A stretch of 64,000 nt of DNA from Ashinkailepas kermadecensis (lineage: Eukaryota > Arthropoda > Thecostraca > Neolepadidae), in assembly GCA_034440615.1 (NCBI GenBank), contig JAOTOM010004008.1:69501-133500 (forward strand), written 5' to 3'. Each line of letters begins with the position of its first letter. Within the stretch, counting starts at the first letter, position 1. The position numbers were made by a program, and so were the translations under genes. This document shows, in pieces, positions 1 to 11,528 of this stretch. The notes below the pieces were generated by a model. The model had not been told where the DNA came from. It made no database searches and saw nothing but the letters and a program-made list of their open reading frames with translations.

Positions 1-652
1 TGATTGGGGGTTCGTGGCTTCAAACTTAATCCGACCTAGCGCACTCCCATGGATCTAAATGGTTAGGATGCATATCGTTTTGAGGTGTGTGTGTGTGGGT
101 TTGGGGAAGTTTTGTGACTCCAAATTTACAACTTCCTCATATGTCAGAAGGGAACAGTGAAGCATTATGTGGTGGTAAATTGTCCAACAATCGGATCCCC
201 TCACCCAACAGCATAACGTGTCCACAATTAATCTGAGGAATTGGTGAGTGGTTACAGTAAAAGCGCTCCGAGACATTCCCACATCCAAACTTAAGCAAAT
301 AAACTGGGTTGCCCTGCTTTGCAAACCAAGCATTTCCCATTCTGACCCATCAGATCCCAGCAATCCGTGTAAACACACGCTTTGCCATAGGAAACGACCC
401 AGCTCCACTCTACACCATTCCACAAGTTCACCAAGTTCTCCATTTTTGCTGTTATGAAAAGCTTCCCTAGGCTTCTCGCATCGTCCATCGACTTGCTTGT
501 GTCTTGTGGAGCTGAGGGCAGTCTAATGACTGCTTTCCTTTCAGAACGTATACAGCAAGATACATAGCAGACGTCCAAGTCTATTCGTTGAGATGCTGCT
601 GGTTGAGGGTGCAGAGACAAGTTGTTCATGCCCATGTGATAGCACCAAGCAG

Positions 653-778
653 GAGGCTTTTTGGCTCTATAACTCAGTCGGTTTGGTAAGGCGCCCAAGC
701 TTTGGCTCCCATGGGGTCCTTCAGCATGCACCGGTCCCTATGGGGTGATGTGGACGTCCTCAGCTATGATATGCTGGA
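653..778 (+). mobile_element. tRNA-like SINE, family 2, copy 1
   Basis: About 125 bp is nearly identical to 3691-3828. The left end (ggctctataactcagtcgg) resembles the 5' half of a tRNA with a box A (aactcagtcggtttgg), followed by an anticodon-arm-like inverted repeat (gcccaagctttggctc). The box B part is weak. No clear target duplication is visible around this copy. Identification as a SINE rests on the second copy having short flanking repeats. Confidence 0.5.
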
Positions 779-2314
779 CTCACAGACATGGCATTCACAC
801 TAGATAACCACTAGCGGTTTAGGCGCCCTTAAACCGAAATAAACAAACAAGACATGAATTGTGATACAGATAATATTTTGGAAACTACAGTTGGGGTGTG
901 AAAATGAGATGTTGAGCACAGCAATATTGGGAAAGTGACATAACTTGCTGACTTCTTACATGACTGTAGCATTTTGGGGCACAGACCAGGTGGTGACAAT
1001 TAAGGTCAGGTTGTGAAAACCAACAGAACAAAAGAGATGGATGATTGGCAAGAGATGGAAGCAATAATTTGCAACTGGTGAAATATCTGGGAGCCATCAG
1101 TTAGTGTCTCTGACTCCTGGCTCCATAAGTGGGTGGCACTTGATTATCAGGCAAAGATGACAGCCTGATTGCTTTGAAAGACTGGGACTATAAGTGATGA
1201 TTACAGTTATGACTAGTGATGGCACATGAGGGACTACAAGTGAAGAGACTACACAATCTGGATGTATTGTTTGCTTTGGTCTGTGGCTGCTCAGTGGTGT
1301 CATTACTTGATGGGAGGAAGACATGTCCCCCTCCCCTAATTCTGCCACTTTAGTCTGTAGTGAACTTTGTGTTTCAAGCTTAAACCATCAATTTATACAT
1401 ATATGTTAAAATAATCATGATTGTAATGATGAGTAGCCACAGTAGATAATTCAGTTAAGAGTTAGTTAGTTATTTGGGCTTAGGACCAAAAACTAACCAA
1501 CTCTTAACACAATTTCAGGTAGGATGAATAGCTATGGTATATATATGGTATACCTATATATGGTCTGCTATACATGATCAGTTGCTAAGCATATGTATTT
1601 TGTATCTATCATTAAAATAGTTACCCCTAGATCAGGCATGTGGCAACAATCAACAAAGGTATGTGGATGAGTGATCTTTGTGTAGCATGATCCACAATGC
1701 TGAACATAAACATGATACTTGTCAATGAGATGCTGATAGAAATTAGATATGAAGGCATAAAGACTAATCAAGAAGAATGATGTCAATATTTCTTTGGAAG
1801 GGATGTTGATTCAGTGTTCAGAAAGTGGTATATTTCACCCTATTTCCCAAATATTTTATCACTTTCATGTCGTGATCTGTGAAGGCTATTAGGTTGATCA
1901 GGCCCTGGATAACATACAAGAAGAGCTTATGTGTCCACTTGACCTCCTAAATCAAATCCAGAATGAACTGATATTTCCAATATTGATTCATATGTCAAGT
2001 ATATCTCATTGCTTTTTTGTGCCATGGCCACTTGAAACTGAACATGCCTATATCTGCTTCCTATTCAATTGCATTCAGTTTCATTCCTGTCATGGCAGGT
2101 ACTTATATTTAAATGAAATGTTTAATTTTCTGACTGGACCTTGTTGGAAAAATCTGTGATTTTCAGAAATCTTACCATTGGATGCAAACGTTTGGAGTGA
2201 GCCACAAAAATGTATGGGTGCCCTATAAATCATGGGAGTGCACAAACACCTCAGAAGAGGCCAGAACTTACCCATCTACAAATACAATTTGATTGAAAAT
2301 TCTAGGTATTCTCC

Positions 2315-2870
2315 AACCCCAGTGTTAAAATAATGTTTTTTTTTGTTGGGTGCAAGATGTCAAAATGATTACATGGGATGTCAATTTTCAATGGAAACAA
2401 TTTCCTTAAAATATTGTTCAAGTCCTTGAAGCAAATGCTGGAGCCAATAGCACACTTATAAATTAATATTTTTGTTAAATTTTAGGAGGCACTTAACATT
2501 GGGATACAAGTATTACCGAAAATGATAACAATACCATACTAGGTATGAACAAGTAGGTAGCATGGTATATAAAAGACCACATCATAGATAATCCCTCCAC
2601 CTAAAACCATACAATAAGATGTTTGTGTATCACAATCCACAATAGTGAGCATAAGCATAAGTATTTATGCACGAAATACTGTTCCAAACGAGCCAAGAAG
2701 TCTTCGTAAACACACGTTAAGAAGCACCATGTCCATATTTCTTTTGGAAGGATGTCAATGTGTGCTCAGTGTTCAGTGGTATATTCCACCCTATTTCACG
2801 AATAATTTATCACCGTCTAACCCATGGTATACACTATATCTTGGGATCAAATTAAAGTGCGGTATAATGA
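2315..2870 (+). repeat. Dispersed ~530-bp repeat, copy 1
   Basis: This stretch and 10196-10700 share a series of blocks in the same order: agtgttaaaataatg near the start, caagcataagcat-like words in the middle, then a conserved tail (aagaagcac, tttcacgaataatttatcac). A partial, more diverged copy of the tail lies at about 1690-1880. No coding capacity and no clear terminal repeats are seen, so the class of element is unknown. Confidence 0.55.
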
Positions 2871-3690
2871 GGGAACCTAACCTCAAACACGACGAACCGT
2901 ACTTGGCTAAAATAAGTAGCTTCAAATTACAAGAAAATATTTTTTTTTAATCGCTGGAATAGCAGTACCGTGTAACAGTCGGGCAGAAAAAATGTTTGCC
3001 ACACATGCGCTATAATTGCCGTTCGAAAGAACTGCCAAATTACTAACAAACGTCTTCAGCGCTTACTGGAAAATCTTGAAATTGAAGAAATAAAAGATAG
3101 AGTTTTACTGAAAGGCATCAAATGCTACCGAAATGCTAAAGTGATGGACGTACAGAAATGTGAACCTAATATTAGGATATGAAGTCATAAGTGGGGATTT
3201 TCTTTAACAGGAGGAGATTAAATTTGGCAGCATTTCCTGGTTGCGTCGGATTTGTCGCAGCCTTCGAAGTTCTGTGCTCGTCGTCGCGCCCTACGTCGGA
3301 TTTGGTCGCGCGTCAATACCTATTATAGATAGCAACAACAAACTTGGTGGTGAAGCTATTTTCTCACGATACGTCATTCTGAGGTACGTAAATGGTTGTT
3401 GATCGACGTGCCAATTCGCAGCAAAATTTCCAAACTTAGTGAATTATGCAGGTTCATTCCAGCGTTCGTAGTAAGCTATGAAGTTGAGGGAAGCTCTGCC
3501 TAAGCCTCATAATTTCAATTTAGTACGTAAAGCGTGCTGTGAGATACTGCAGATGGAAAGTTGTGAAATACATCGAAGATGCCACTATGCCAATTTTGGG
3601 TTTAAATATGCTTTTCTGGTGCTTATGTGATATACATTAGTGTGTTATTCATTTCTTTGAGAATCAACAACTTTTCCGGACAGGTAGGTA

Positions 3691-3828
3691 GGCTTTTTGG
3701 CTCTATAACCCAGTCGGTTTGGTAAGGCCCCCAAGCTTTGGCTCCCATGGGGTCCTTCAGAGTGCATCGGTCCCTATGGGGTGATGTGGACGTCCTAAGC
3801 TATGTTATGCTGGATATGATACCTAGAT
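3691..3828 (+). mobile_element. tRNA-like SINE, family 2, copy 2
   Basis: Second copy of the unit at 653-778, differing at few positions. It is flanked by the 9-bp direct repeat aggtaggta (3682-3690 and 3829-3837), consistent with target-primed insertion. The duplication is low-complexity, so the boundary is approximate. The unit starts with a tRNA-like box A and has no coding capacity. Confidence 0.55.
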
Positions 3829-3839
3829 AGGTAGGTAAC

Positions 3840-5540
3840 TAATCAGGTCAAGTTGAAATGCTTATATCTCAATAAGTGGTCTTTTCACCAAGAAAAGGAC
3901 ATCAAATTTGTCCAAATAGCATTAAAGAGCACCATAAAACATTCTTAACAATGCAAATGAGTGCTATTCCTTCTCTTCCCAACAAAATATGGAAGAGTAT
4001 GGGGCAGAATATGTGGTTTGGGTGGGGTAATATATAGTAAAGAATGATGCAAAATTGCAGCAACAAAAAAACCTTGACCTAATCGAACTAGTAAATTTGC
4101 AATCTAAAGAAATTTTTCAATTCTTGGAATTTCTTTTTCAGTGCAATGATTGCAAATGTGGTTAACATGATGCAACCACCTATTCCCTCTGCAAATGCAT
4201 GCTTTTCAGTTGGGAGGCAAGTAACACCCAAAAAGGGGCTTCAAGTTTGGTAATATAGCAAGTAAAGCAAGCAAGGTAAAAAGTAATCTTCAAATAAAAA
4301 AATGTAGCATAACATGACATAGTCTAGCCTTCATGCAAGAAAACAAATACTTTTTAACAAATTGAAATTTTGCAACAATCTTTTTCTAAAAATTATCAAC
4401 TTATAAACCTAGCCTAACCTAACCTGACCTGGTCTGTTTTTGAAGGAAATATATATTTTTGGTTGAGGAAATTTCACATTTTTCAAAAATAGATGCTTAC
4501 AACTTAAAAGAAAAGCCTAACCTAACCTAACCTCACAAAACCTAACTGCTCTGTTTGCTTCATGGAGGTAAATGTACATGAAACTTTGTTTTGCAGATAC
4601 CTTAAACTGCAATGATATCAACTAACCTACTGATGTTTGATCACCTAGAATGAATTGATAATGAATTGACAATAGCCTACTTATGTTGGTTCCCCTAAAT
4701 CTGACTGATGTTGGATTGCTTAAAATCTACTGCTGCTACTGATGATCAATTGCTTAAAGCTTACTGGTATTGGTTTGCCTAATACCTACTGATGTTGGAT
4801 AATGTAATATCATTATGTCAGCAACAGAGTCCACATCATCTGCTTTGTCAATGCTAAGTAATATATAGGAATCATATATATATATATATAATCCTATATA
4901 CAAATATACAGAAGTCCTGGGCCACTTTTGGTGATGTTTGTTCTGGTGCTTCCTGATTTGATTTAATGACTTTGATATTCTTTTTTCGATATCAGTAATT
5001 CAAGTTGAAGTACCTATATCAATAATTAATCACTCCACAAAGAAAAGAACATAAAATGGAGTAAAAAGAACAAATAATCCAAATATATAAATAATATTAA
5101 AAATAATATTGTCCAAACAGCACTAAAAAAAACACCAAAAAAATACATTTCTGATAATGCAGATACATGTTATCCCCTCTCTCCTCAACAAACTATGGGA
5201 AAAGTATGGGCTAATTAATTATTTGGCCTTTCAGGTACTTTGACCAGTTTTGATCATTTATGCAGGAAAGGTGTGGGGGAAGTGGTTTGGGTGGGATAAT
5301 ATGTAATGAAGAAAATAGTTGAGAATTGCAGAAAACCCATAACCTAATATAACCTACTGATGCTTGATCACCTAAGTCCTACTGATGTTGGATTGCCTAA
5401 AGCCTGAAGTTGGATTGCCTAAAGCCTGAAGTTGGATTGCCTAAAACCTAATGATGTTGGTTTGTCTACAATCTATTGATGTTGGGTTGCCTAGGATGTA
5501 TTGATCTTGTAATATCATTATGCCACCAAAGGAGTCCACA
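3840..5540. repeat. CCTAA-rich interspersed repeat region
   Basis: Short runs of cctaacctaacct alternate with AT-rich phrases, for example at 4410-4430 and 4515-4545. Phrases built on gatgttggattgcctaaagcct recur at 4620-4800 and 5340-5500. Several phrases (tagcaagtaaa, cctccatgaagc-like words) also occur in the larger region 17640-20800, so the two belong to one repeat family. The telomere-like word is degenerate and internal; it is not a telomere. Confidence 0.55.
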
Positions 5541-7000
5541 TCTGCTGTGTCAGTGTTCAGTGGTGTGATTTTGAATAGTAAATATCTTGATTACATGTCA
5601 TTTCCAAAAGAAATGGTAGAAAAATAAGTTGCCAGGTAAGCTTCAACAGGTCCAGCCCATGCATTTTTTTCCCCAATTTGTGTTCAGGGGCTTCTATATA
5701 AATACCTGTTCTGGATGCCAAAATCCAGGTATAACCTATTTTTTCAATCTTGCTGCTTGACCAGCTTGGGAGCCAGCCAGACTTACTTCATTTCTCCCCC
5801 AGAAATGCTAAGGCAATGGAAAGTGTTCACCAACTGAGGGAGGGACATAGCCATGGCTGGGGCTATGGCCATGGAAGCTGCTGTGTTAGGGGAAACCCAG
5901 ACCATAAAGTATTGCAGACAGACTGATAAGGTGCACCACACACACCAGGCAGTGCAAAAAAGGCACACTGACTGCTGGCAAAAATAGGTGTGCTTGGTCA
6001 ACTGACCATTGATAGAAACAACTATCCAAGACTCCATGCCATACTCATAGCACAATTGGTTGGAGTGTTCGCTTGCATTGTTCTCCCCTGTCCTGGCAAG
6101 ACATGGTTAAAATGTCTTCACACTCTCCTCCCATTTAGCCCCCCCACTGGGAGGGTCAGTTGGCAACTGGCATGGATTGGGCTGGGGTAGGTATTGGATC
6201 TCTTAAAACCTTATTTCTACTATAATGTATATATCGAATATTCACAACCTAATTCATTTTGAAGTCTAGTGATCATAATCACCCTGAAGCACAAAGGGAA
6301 AATCCAGGCACCAGTCTATTAGTGTTACCGGTGGTTAAGGTGAAGCGAACAATAAAACTAGGCTCTTGTAGGCTGTCTCCTAGCATACTTCAGGTGCACT
6401 TCATACTTCCTATGCAATATACATTGCTTGTCTCCAGTACCTCTCCTGACCCTCCCTGTAATTAATTTACAATGGCATATTCTTCAACACCATTACAGGT
6501 ACTCATCCCACCATTTTGGAGTGTTTGCGCCCTTCCACGTTTCACGATCACCGAATGCTAGGCGATGCAGTGTAAGATGAACTCGAAATCATTGCTGGGT
6601 AGATGGATACGAAGTGCCATGAAGACACCACATACTATTCCTGTCCTGCATATCTGTGTGCATCGATGCAGCATAGCTAACTTAGTTACGGCGCCGTGAT
6701 GTCCCTAAATATACTGAGCAATAATCTGTGGGCCGGGTTTGTGATAGGTCTCAAGCTATGCTGTTCACTCACGTATGTCTACACCGCTGACGCATGGCTA
6801 ACTCGGATTTCAGGGTGCATTCGACCTTGCCACGCGCGTGCCGGAGCGGTGCGCTGGGGTGCCTGAGGAACCTGTGCTGGTGCGGGTTCCAGCCAGTCGA
6901 CCGGCCCCGGTCTTCCGATGGCGCACGGCCTCTCACGGCTTCTAATGCTGACGTCCAGGGGCAGTTATGACGTCTGGATACACTGGTCAGTATGCCGACA

Positions 7001-7204
7001 GCAGAGGTGACGCCCTGCCGGCGCCGCCACACTGGCGGCACGGTGGCTGCACCTGGCCTGTAGGAGAGCAGAGGTGACGCCCTGCCGGCGCCGCCACACT
7101 GGCGGCACGGTGGCTGCACCTGGCCTGTAGGAGAGCAGAGGTGACGCCCTGCCGGCGCCGCCACACTGGCGGCACGGTGGCTGCACCTGGCCTGTAGGAG
7201 AGCA
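7001..7204. repeat. 67-bp tandem repeat, 3 copies
   Basis: Three almost identical 67-bp units start at 7001, 7068 and 7135. Each contains the GC-rich inverted repeat gccgccac..ggcggc and could form a hairpin. The array lies about 570 bp upstream of the Lines start codon. A role in transcription is possible but not shown. Confidence 0.9.
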
Positions 7205-7267
7205 CAGTCGGCTCACGCGGAACTTGTCGGCACTTGGTTATGCGGCTCATAATGGATGATCTCCAGC

Positions 7268-7447
7268 TCTGTTTGTGGTGACATGCTTTGTGAGGTATGT
7301 GTTATTTGTCAATGTGTCTGTGGTCACATGGCTCTAGCTCTGTCTGTGGTGACATGCCTTGTGATGTGTGTGCTATCTGTCAATATGTCAGTGGTCACAT
7401 GCTTTGTGAAGTGTGCACTATCTGTCAATACGTCTGTGGTCAATGTT
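7268..7447. repeat. Degenerate ~45-bp tandem repeat
   Basis: Units built on tctgtggtgacatgctttgtgaggt followed by ctatctgtcaatatg recur three to four times, with a shorter unit inside. The resulting open frame at 7256-7657 is repetitive and is not taken as a gene. Confidence 0.7.
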
Positions 7448-7775
7448 TCAACTATTATCCGCTGTAGTTGTGATGACCTGCAGTTCAAGGCACCATGCAT
7501 TGTGAAGGCATGTGGCCGCAATGGTGGAAGGTGTGGTATTTGGGTCGCTGACCGGGCCGCTTTGTCGCAGGATGGTGTCACTGGCTGTTTAGCCACTGCT
7601 TCATGTGATGTTCGGTTTGTGTGCTCTAGTGCCCTAGCCCCCTGCTCTACTGACTAAGTGTACGTGGTGCTCCCACCGGCCCGTAACGACCCGTCTGCTA
7701 ACTCGTGATGCCACACCCGCCGACCCCGCTGACAGCTGTTGTGACGCCGACAGACCGGGCCGCCGCCGCCCCACC

Positions 7776-9500
7776 ATGACTGACAGTCAACTAGAGGTGT
7801 CGGCCGGCGGGCCATCAGCCAGCAAGCGGCCCCGCCTGGCGCTACTGGCGCGACCCGAACAGCCGCTGCAGCAGCTGCACGCGCGCGCGCTCACCGGCTG
7901 CCTGTGCCCACTGTCGGCAGTGCAGCTGTCGGCGCTGCAGTCGCAGCTGTCGGCGTCCGACCACGGCCGGCAGCTGCTGGCGCTGAGCACGCTGCAGCTG
8001 CTGCAGGAGGAGGCGCTGCGGCAGCTGCGCGGCGGCAGCCTGTGTCGGCAGCTGCAGCGAGCTGTGGCCGGCCAGCTGGCGGCGGACGCGGCGCTGGTGG
8101 CCGCCCTGCTGCGGCTGCTCGGCTCGCCGCGGCCGCTACTCAGCTGCGCTGCCGGCCGCTGTCTGGTGCTCACCGCGCTGCTGCTCGAGCCGGCGCGCGC
8201 GCAGTCGCTGCTCGAGGCGCTGGTGCAGGCCGTGCTCGAGTCGGACCAGCCGCTCGAGGTGTGCCACGCGCTCAACGTGCTGCAGCGGCTCATCGAGCAG
8301 CACGAGGAGGACGCGAGCGAGGCGGAGCGCACGCGGCCGCCGCCCGCCGGCTGCCAGGTGGTGAGCGTGGCCGTGGACGCCGAGGCGCTGGCTGAGGTCA
8401 AATGCGCCATCACGGCGCTGCTCGACAGCCGCTGGGTTCCCGTGACGCAGCGCTTCTGCGCCGTGCTCACGCGGCCGGCTCACCAGACGGAGGTGCTGGC
8501 CTTCCTGCGTCTCTGGACCACCATCATCTCGGTTAAAAACAACCTGAGCATTGTCGAGACCAAGTCGTTTTACGGCCGGCTGGAGGGTCTGCTGGGTCAG
8601 CTGGGCGCTGACGCGTCGCCGCACGTGTGGCGCGCCGTGCTCGACCTGTACGGAGAGGTGCTCTGCTACGGCAGCACGATCGCGCTGCAAGACTGCGTGG
8701 CTGAGGAGCCAGCCGGCCTGGCGCACGCGCTGCTACGTCAGACGCGCGCCGGTCGCCTCCTCGAACTGGTGCCGTACGAGCGGGGTGTGCGCGGGTTCGC
8801 CGGCGGCGGCGGCGCGGCCGACGGCGACCGGCCGCTGCTGCAGAAGGTGGTGCTGTTGCTGCTGAAGGCGCTGGCGGTGACGGTGAAGGAGACGTGCTGC
8901 GAGAGCAGCAGCGAGGCGTCTGCGCGCTCGGCGGGCGGCTCCGGCTCCGAGGAGCAGGACATGGCCATCATCGAGCGGACACTGCGCGACGTGGTGCTGC
9001 GGCTGGACGGCTGGATCAAGGCGCGCCTGCCGTTCCACCCGGAGACGCCGATGAGCGAGTGGGCAGTGCTGTTGTTGTGCGACCAGGACGACTACCTGGT
9101 GGAGGCGATGGTGTGCCTGCTGGACTTGTGCGGCGGTCTGGCCGATCGCGCCCGTCTGCAGCCGGACTTTGAGCGCGCGATCGACGCGCACCGCAGCTTC
9201 GTGCAGTTCCTGGGCACGGTGCGGCGCGACCACGACCTGCTGCTGGACTTCCTCATCTCGAACGAGACGTGTTTCCTGCTTTATCTCCTCCGCTACCTCA
9301 AGTTCGTGCGACGGCGCTGGCAGCACTTCACCGAAGCGTGCTCCGGCAGTCTCGAGGAGGTGATGGCCGTGCTAATACGACTGCGCATGTCGCTGGAGCG
9401 GCTGGTGGCGCGCGACCTCTTCCCCTACAATGTAGCGCCCATTCTCAAACTGCTCGAGCGCTGCGAGGAACTGTATGAACACAACCCGCCGGCCGGGTAG
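7776..9500 (+). CDS. Protein Lines homolog (LINS1-like)
   Basis: A single uninterrupted frame of 574 codons. The start has a good context (ccaccATGa). Residues about 18-22 (KRPRL) look like a nuclear localisation signal. The middle is leucine-rich alpha-helical sequence typical of the Lines N domain. Near residues 489-513 comes the family signature LDFLISNETCFLLYLLRYLK, and residues about 548-568 (LFPYNVAPILKLLERCEEL) match the short C-terminal Lines domain. In Drosophila, Lines acts downstream in segment and gut patterning by binding the zinc-finger protein Bowl and lowering its level, opposed by Drumstick; that role here is inferred from family. The protein is shorter than I recall for fly and human relatives. 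Third positions are strongly GC-rich, unlike the AT-rich flanks. The first few dozen residues are poorly conserved, so an upstream exon cannot be excluded. Confidence 0.85.
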   Translation: MTDSQLEVSAGGPSASKRPRLALLARPEQPLQQLHARALTGCLCPLSAVQLSALQSQLSASDHGRQLLALSTLQLLQEEALRQLRGGSLCRQLQRAVAGQLAADAALVAALLRLLGSPRPLLSCAAGRCLVLTALLLEPARAQSLLEALVQAVLESDQPLEVCHALNVLQRLIEQHEEDASEAERTRPPPAGCQVVSVAVDAEALAEVKCAITALLDSRWVPVTQRFCAVLTRPAHQTEVLAFLRLWTTIISVKNNLSIVETKSFYGRLEGLLGQLGADASPHVWRAVLDLYGEVLCYGSTIALQDCVAEEPAGLAHALLRQTRAGRLLELVPYERGVRGFAGGGGAADGDRPLLQKVVLLLLKALAVTVKETCCESSSEASARSAGGSGSEEQDMAIIERTLRDVVLRLDGWIKARLPFHPETPMSEWAVLLLCDQDDYLVEAMVCLLDLCGGLADRARLQPDFERAIDAHRSFVQFLGTVRRDHDLLLDFLISNETCFLLYLLRYLKFVRRRWQHFTEACSGSLEEVMAVLIRLRMSLERLVARDLFPYNVAPILKLLERCEELYEHNPPAG

Positions 9501-11528
9501 TGCGCTCCGTCTCTTCGCCAGCTCGCCCTGCCTCGGCGCGGGGCGGCACTGCCCTCCGAGGCCGGGCACGATACGGCTCGACCAATCAGCGTACGTGGCG
9601 TATTCCGGCCGGGATGGATTTCCTCCTGGATAGGATTTGCCCGTGCACGGATGGGCCGGGCCGCCTCTGCCTCCCGAACGCCGGCGTGTGCCCACGAATG
9701 TATCGTGTGCATGTGCGCGCATGCCAGGATCAGTGCGTATGGCTGCCTTTGTTCATCGGCTCAGCAGGTCTGCGTTTATCCGCGAGTCTCTGGGGCGCAG
9801 GCCCGTCCGCCCACAACTTACGTCGCGTTCGCGTCACCATGTCATGTGTGCCCGACACTGCCGTCATCGCTTTTGTCTCCATTCTCCTACGGTCGTTTTC
9901 GATGTGATTGGTTCTGTTTGGAAGTGGTTGGCGATGCGTATTGCCGGCGTTTTAGTTCTATGAGATTAGACTTCCACCCGCATCGTACCAATGGCTTCAA
10001 TGATGTGTCTGGGATGTTTTTGATTACGACGCGTTGTCTTCCACACAGTGATCGATAATCACCACGTTTGGTGAGTAGTGGCTGCAAGATCCACTACAAG
10101 GTAGACATTATGTTGTGACAATTAGATGCCTTTTTGGGCGACTGAATGATGGCGTTATGTTTGTGTCCTCGAGATCAAATGAGTGAATACACTCTGAATC
10201 AGTGTTAAAATAATGATTTATCGTTAGGTGTGAGATGCCGAAACGTGTACAGCAGAATGTCGAAGTCGCCATGGAAATATTGTCATTAAAAATTGTTAAT
10301 TCCTGCAAATCCAGTTTTGAGACAATTGTGTACAAATCACTTCCCGCTTTGCATGTTTTGAGAGGTACCTAATTTGGGTATATCTATATCAGCGATAATG
10401 ATACAAACACCTATGCTATAAACTAGTATTGTATAGCATAGCAAATAGGCAATCCCTTCACCTGGAATTGCGCTACGGGATGTTCATTATCACCATACCG
10501 GATCCGTTATGTCAAGCATAAGCATGGTAATTTTAAACGGGATACAGTTAGAAACGAGGAATGAAGACTTCATAAATACGTACCAAGAAGCACGATGTCG
10601 ATACTCCTTTGGGAAGAATGTCGATTCATTAAGTGAATGTTCATTAAGTGGTATTTTCCACCACATTTCACGAATAATTTATCACTGCTCTGAATATTGC
10701 ATAAAATGAATGGCTGTTCTACATGGCGCAGTCCTTGCTGTATGAACTCAGTGAATTAAAGGAAAATCTATCTCTGTAGTCGAATTCTTAGATCTGTTAT
10801 ATCGATAAGTTTTCTTCTTCGACAAAATGGACTAAATTCCTGGAACATTGTCCCGGTCTGCTCTTTGTTGCAATTCTGCATTACTTCGTAACCTTCGTAT
10901 GAACGTACCAAATCAATCTACATATGATCCAAATGGTGGAACTGTCGAGTTGGTATGGGGTGGGGGTACGTGTCCACCCGAAACGGGAAGTTTAACATAA
11001 CCACTTCGGACGTTGCATTGAAATAATTTCCCAAAAACGATCCTGTCTCCCCTATCCAAATTCCGTGGAACTGCTGATGGTCATGGCAATAGCAGTGACA
11101 AGCATGACATTCTTACCTTTCGAAATCGTGAATTGGGTGGATTAAGGACTGGTCAAATTTCAAGTCAAATAATTACTATGGCCAAATGAAGTGATACAAA
11201 TTATTGTAGGTATTTGGGATGATGACCTCAATTTAGTCTGTAGTCCTACAACTCTTGGCGTTTCTCTATCCCAGGAGATAGCAGTGCATAATACACCGTG
11301 GCTGACGTTTATTTCAACGGACATAAATGCACTTTCACTGAGTTGCATTCATGTGCACCTGTGCGTGCTTGTGCCAGTGCGGCTTCTTCGATAGATTGCC
11401 TTCGAGTGCGGCTGGCCATGACGAATTAGATGGCGCTTAAGTAAAGAAATTGATAGAAATGTCATGGGAATAGTTTCTGGCATTGTTCCACATGCCTGTT
11501 TCAGCCAATATCAGCCATGTAGTTAAGC
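9501..11528. other. Intergenic DNA between lin and the channel gene
   Basis: About 2 kb without a supported gene. GC content falls from the Lines 3' flank towards AT-rich DNA after about 10 kb. It contains the dispersed repeat at 10196-10700. No AATAAA signal is evident just after the Lines stop codon. Confidence 0.6.
10196..10700 (+). repeat. Dispersed ~530-bp repeat, copy 2
   Basis: Collinear with 2315-2870 and in the same orientation; see that entry. The best matching blocks are the beginning (cagtgttaaaataatg), agcataagcatgg near 10517, and the end (tttcacgaataatttatcac). Confidence 0.55.

Larger units (their letters stand above)
1..7000. other. Repeat-rich intergenic DNA
   Basis: No open frame here resembles a known protein; all are short and lack conserved motifs. 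The stretch is AT-rich and holds the dispersed repeats listed separately (653-778, 2315-2870, 3691-3828, 3840-5540). A short inverted repeat at about 1453-1510 encloses a word (agttagttatttgggcttag) that matches the tail of the ultra-short SINE-like family in reverse orientation. Nothing further is supported between about 5540 and 7000. Confidence 0.6.

Noticed and set aside
6045..6190. A tRNA-like segment (catagcacaattggttggagtg)
   Set aside because: Resembles a box A, but no box B, no second copy and no flanking duplication were found.
7787..9326. Long frames overlapping the Lines gene on other strands and frames
   Set aside because: High GC third positions leave few stop codons; only the 7776-9500 frame shows conserved family motifs.
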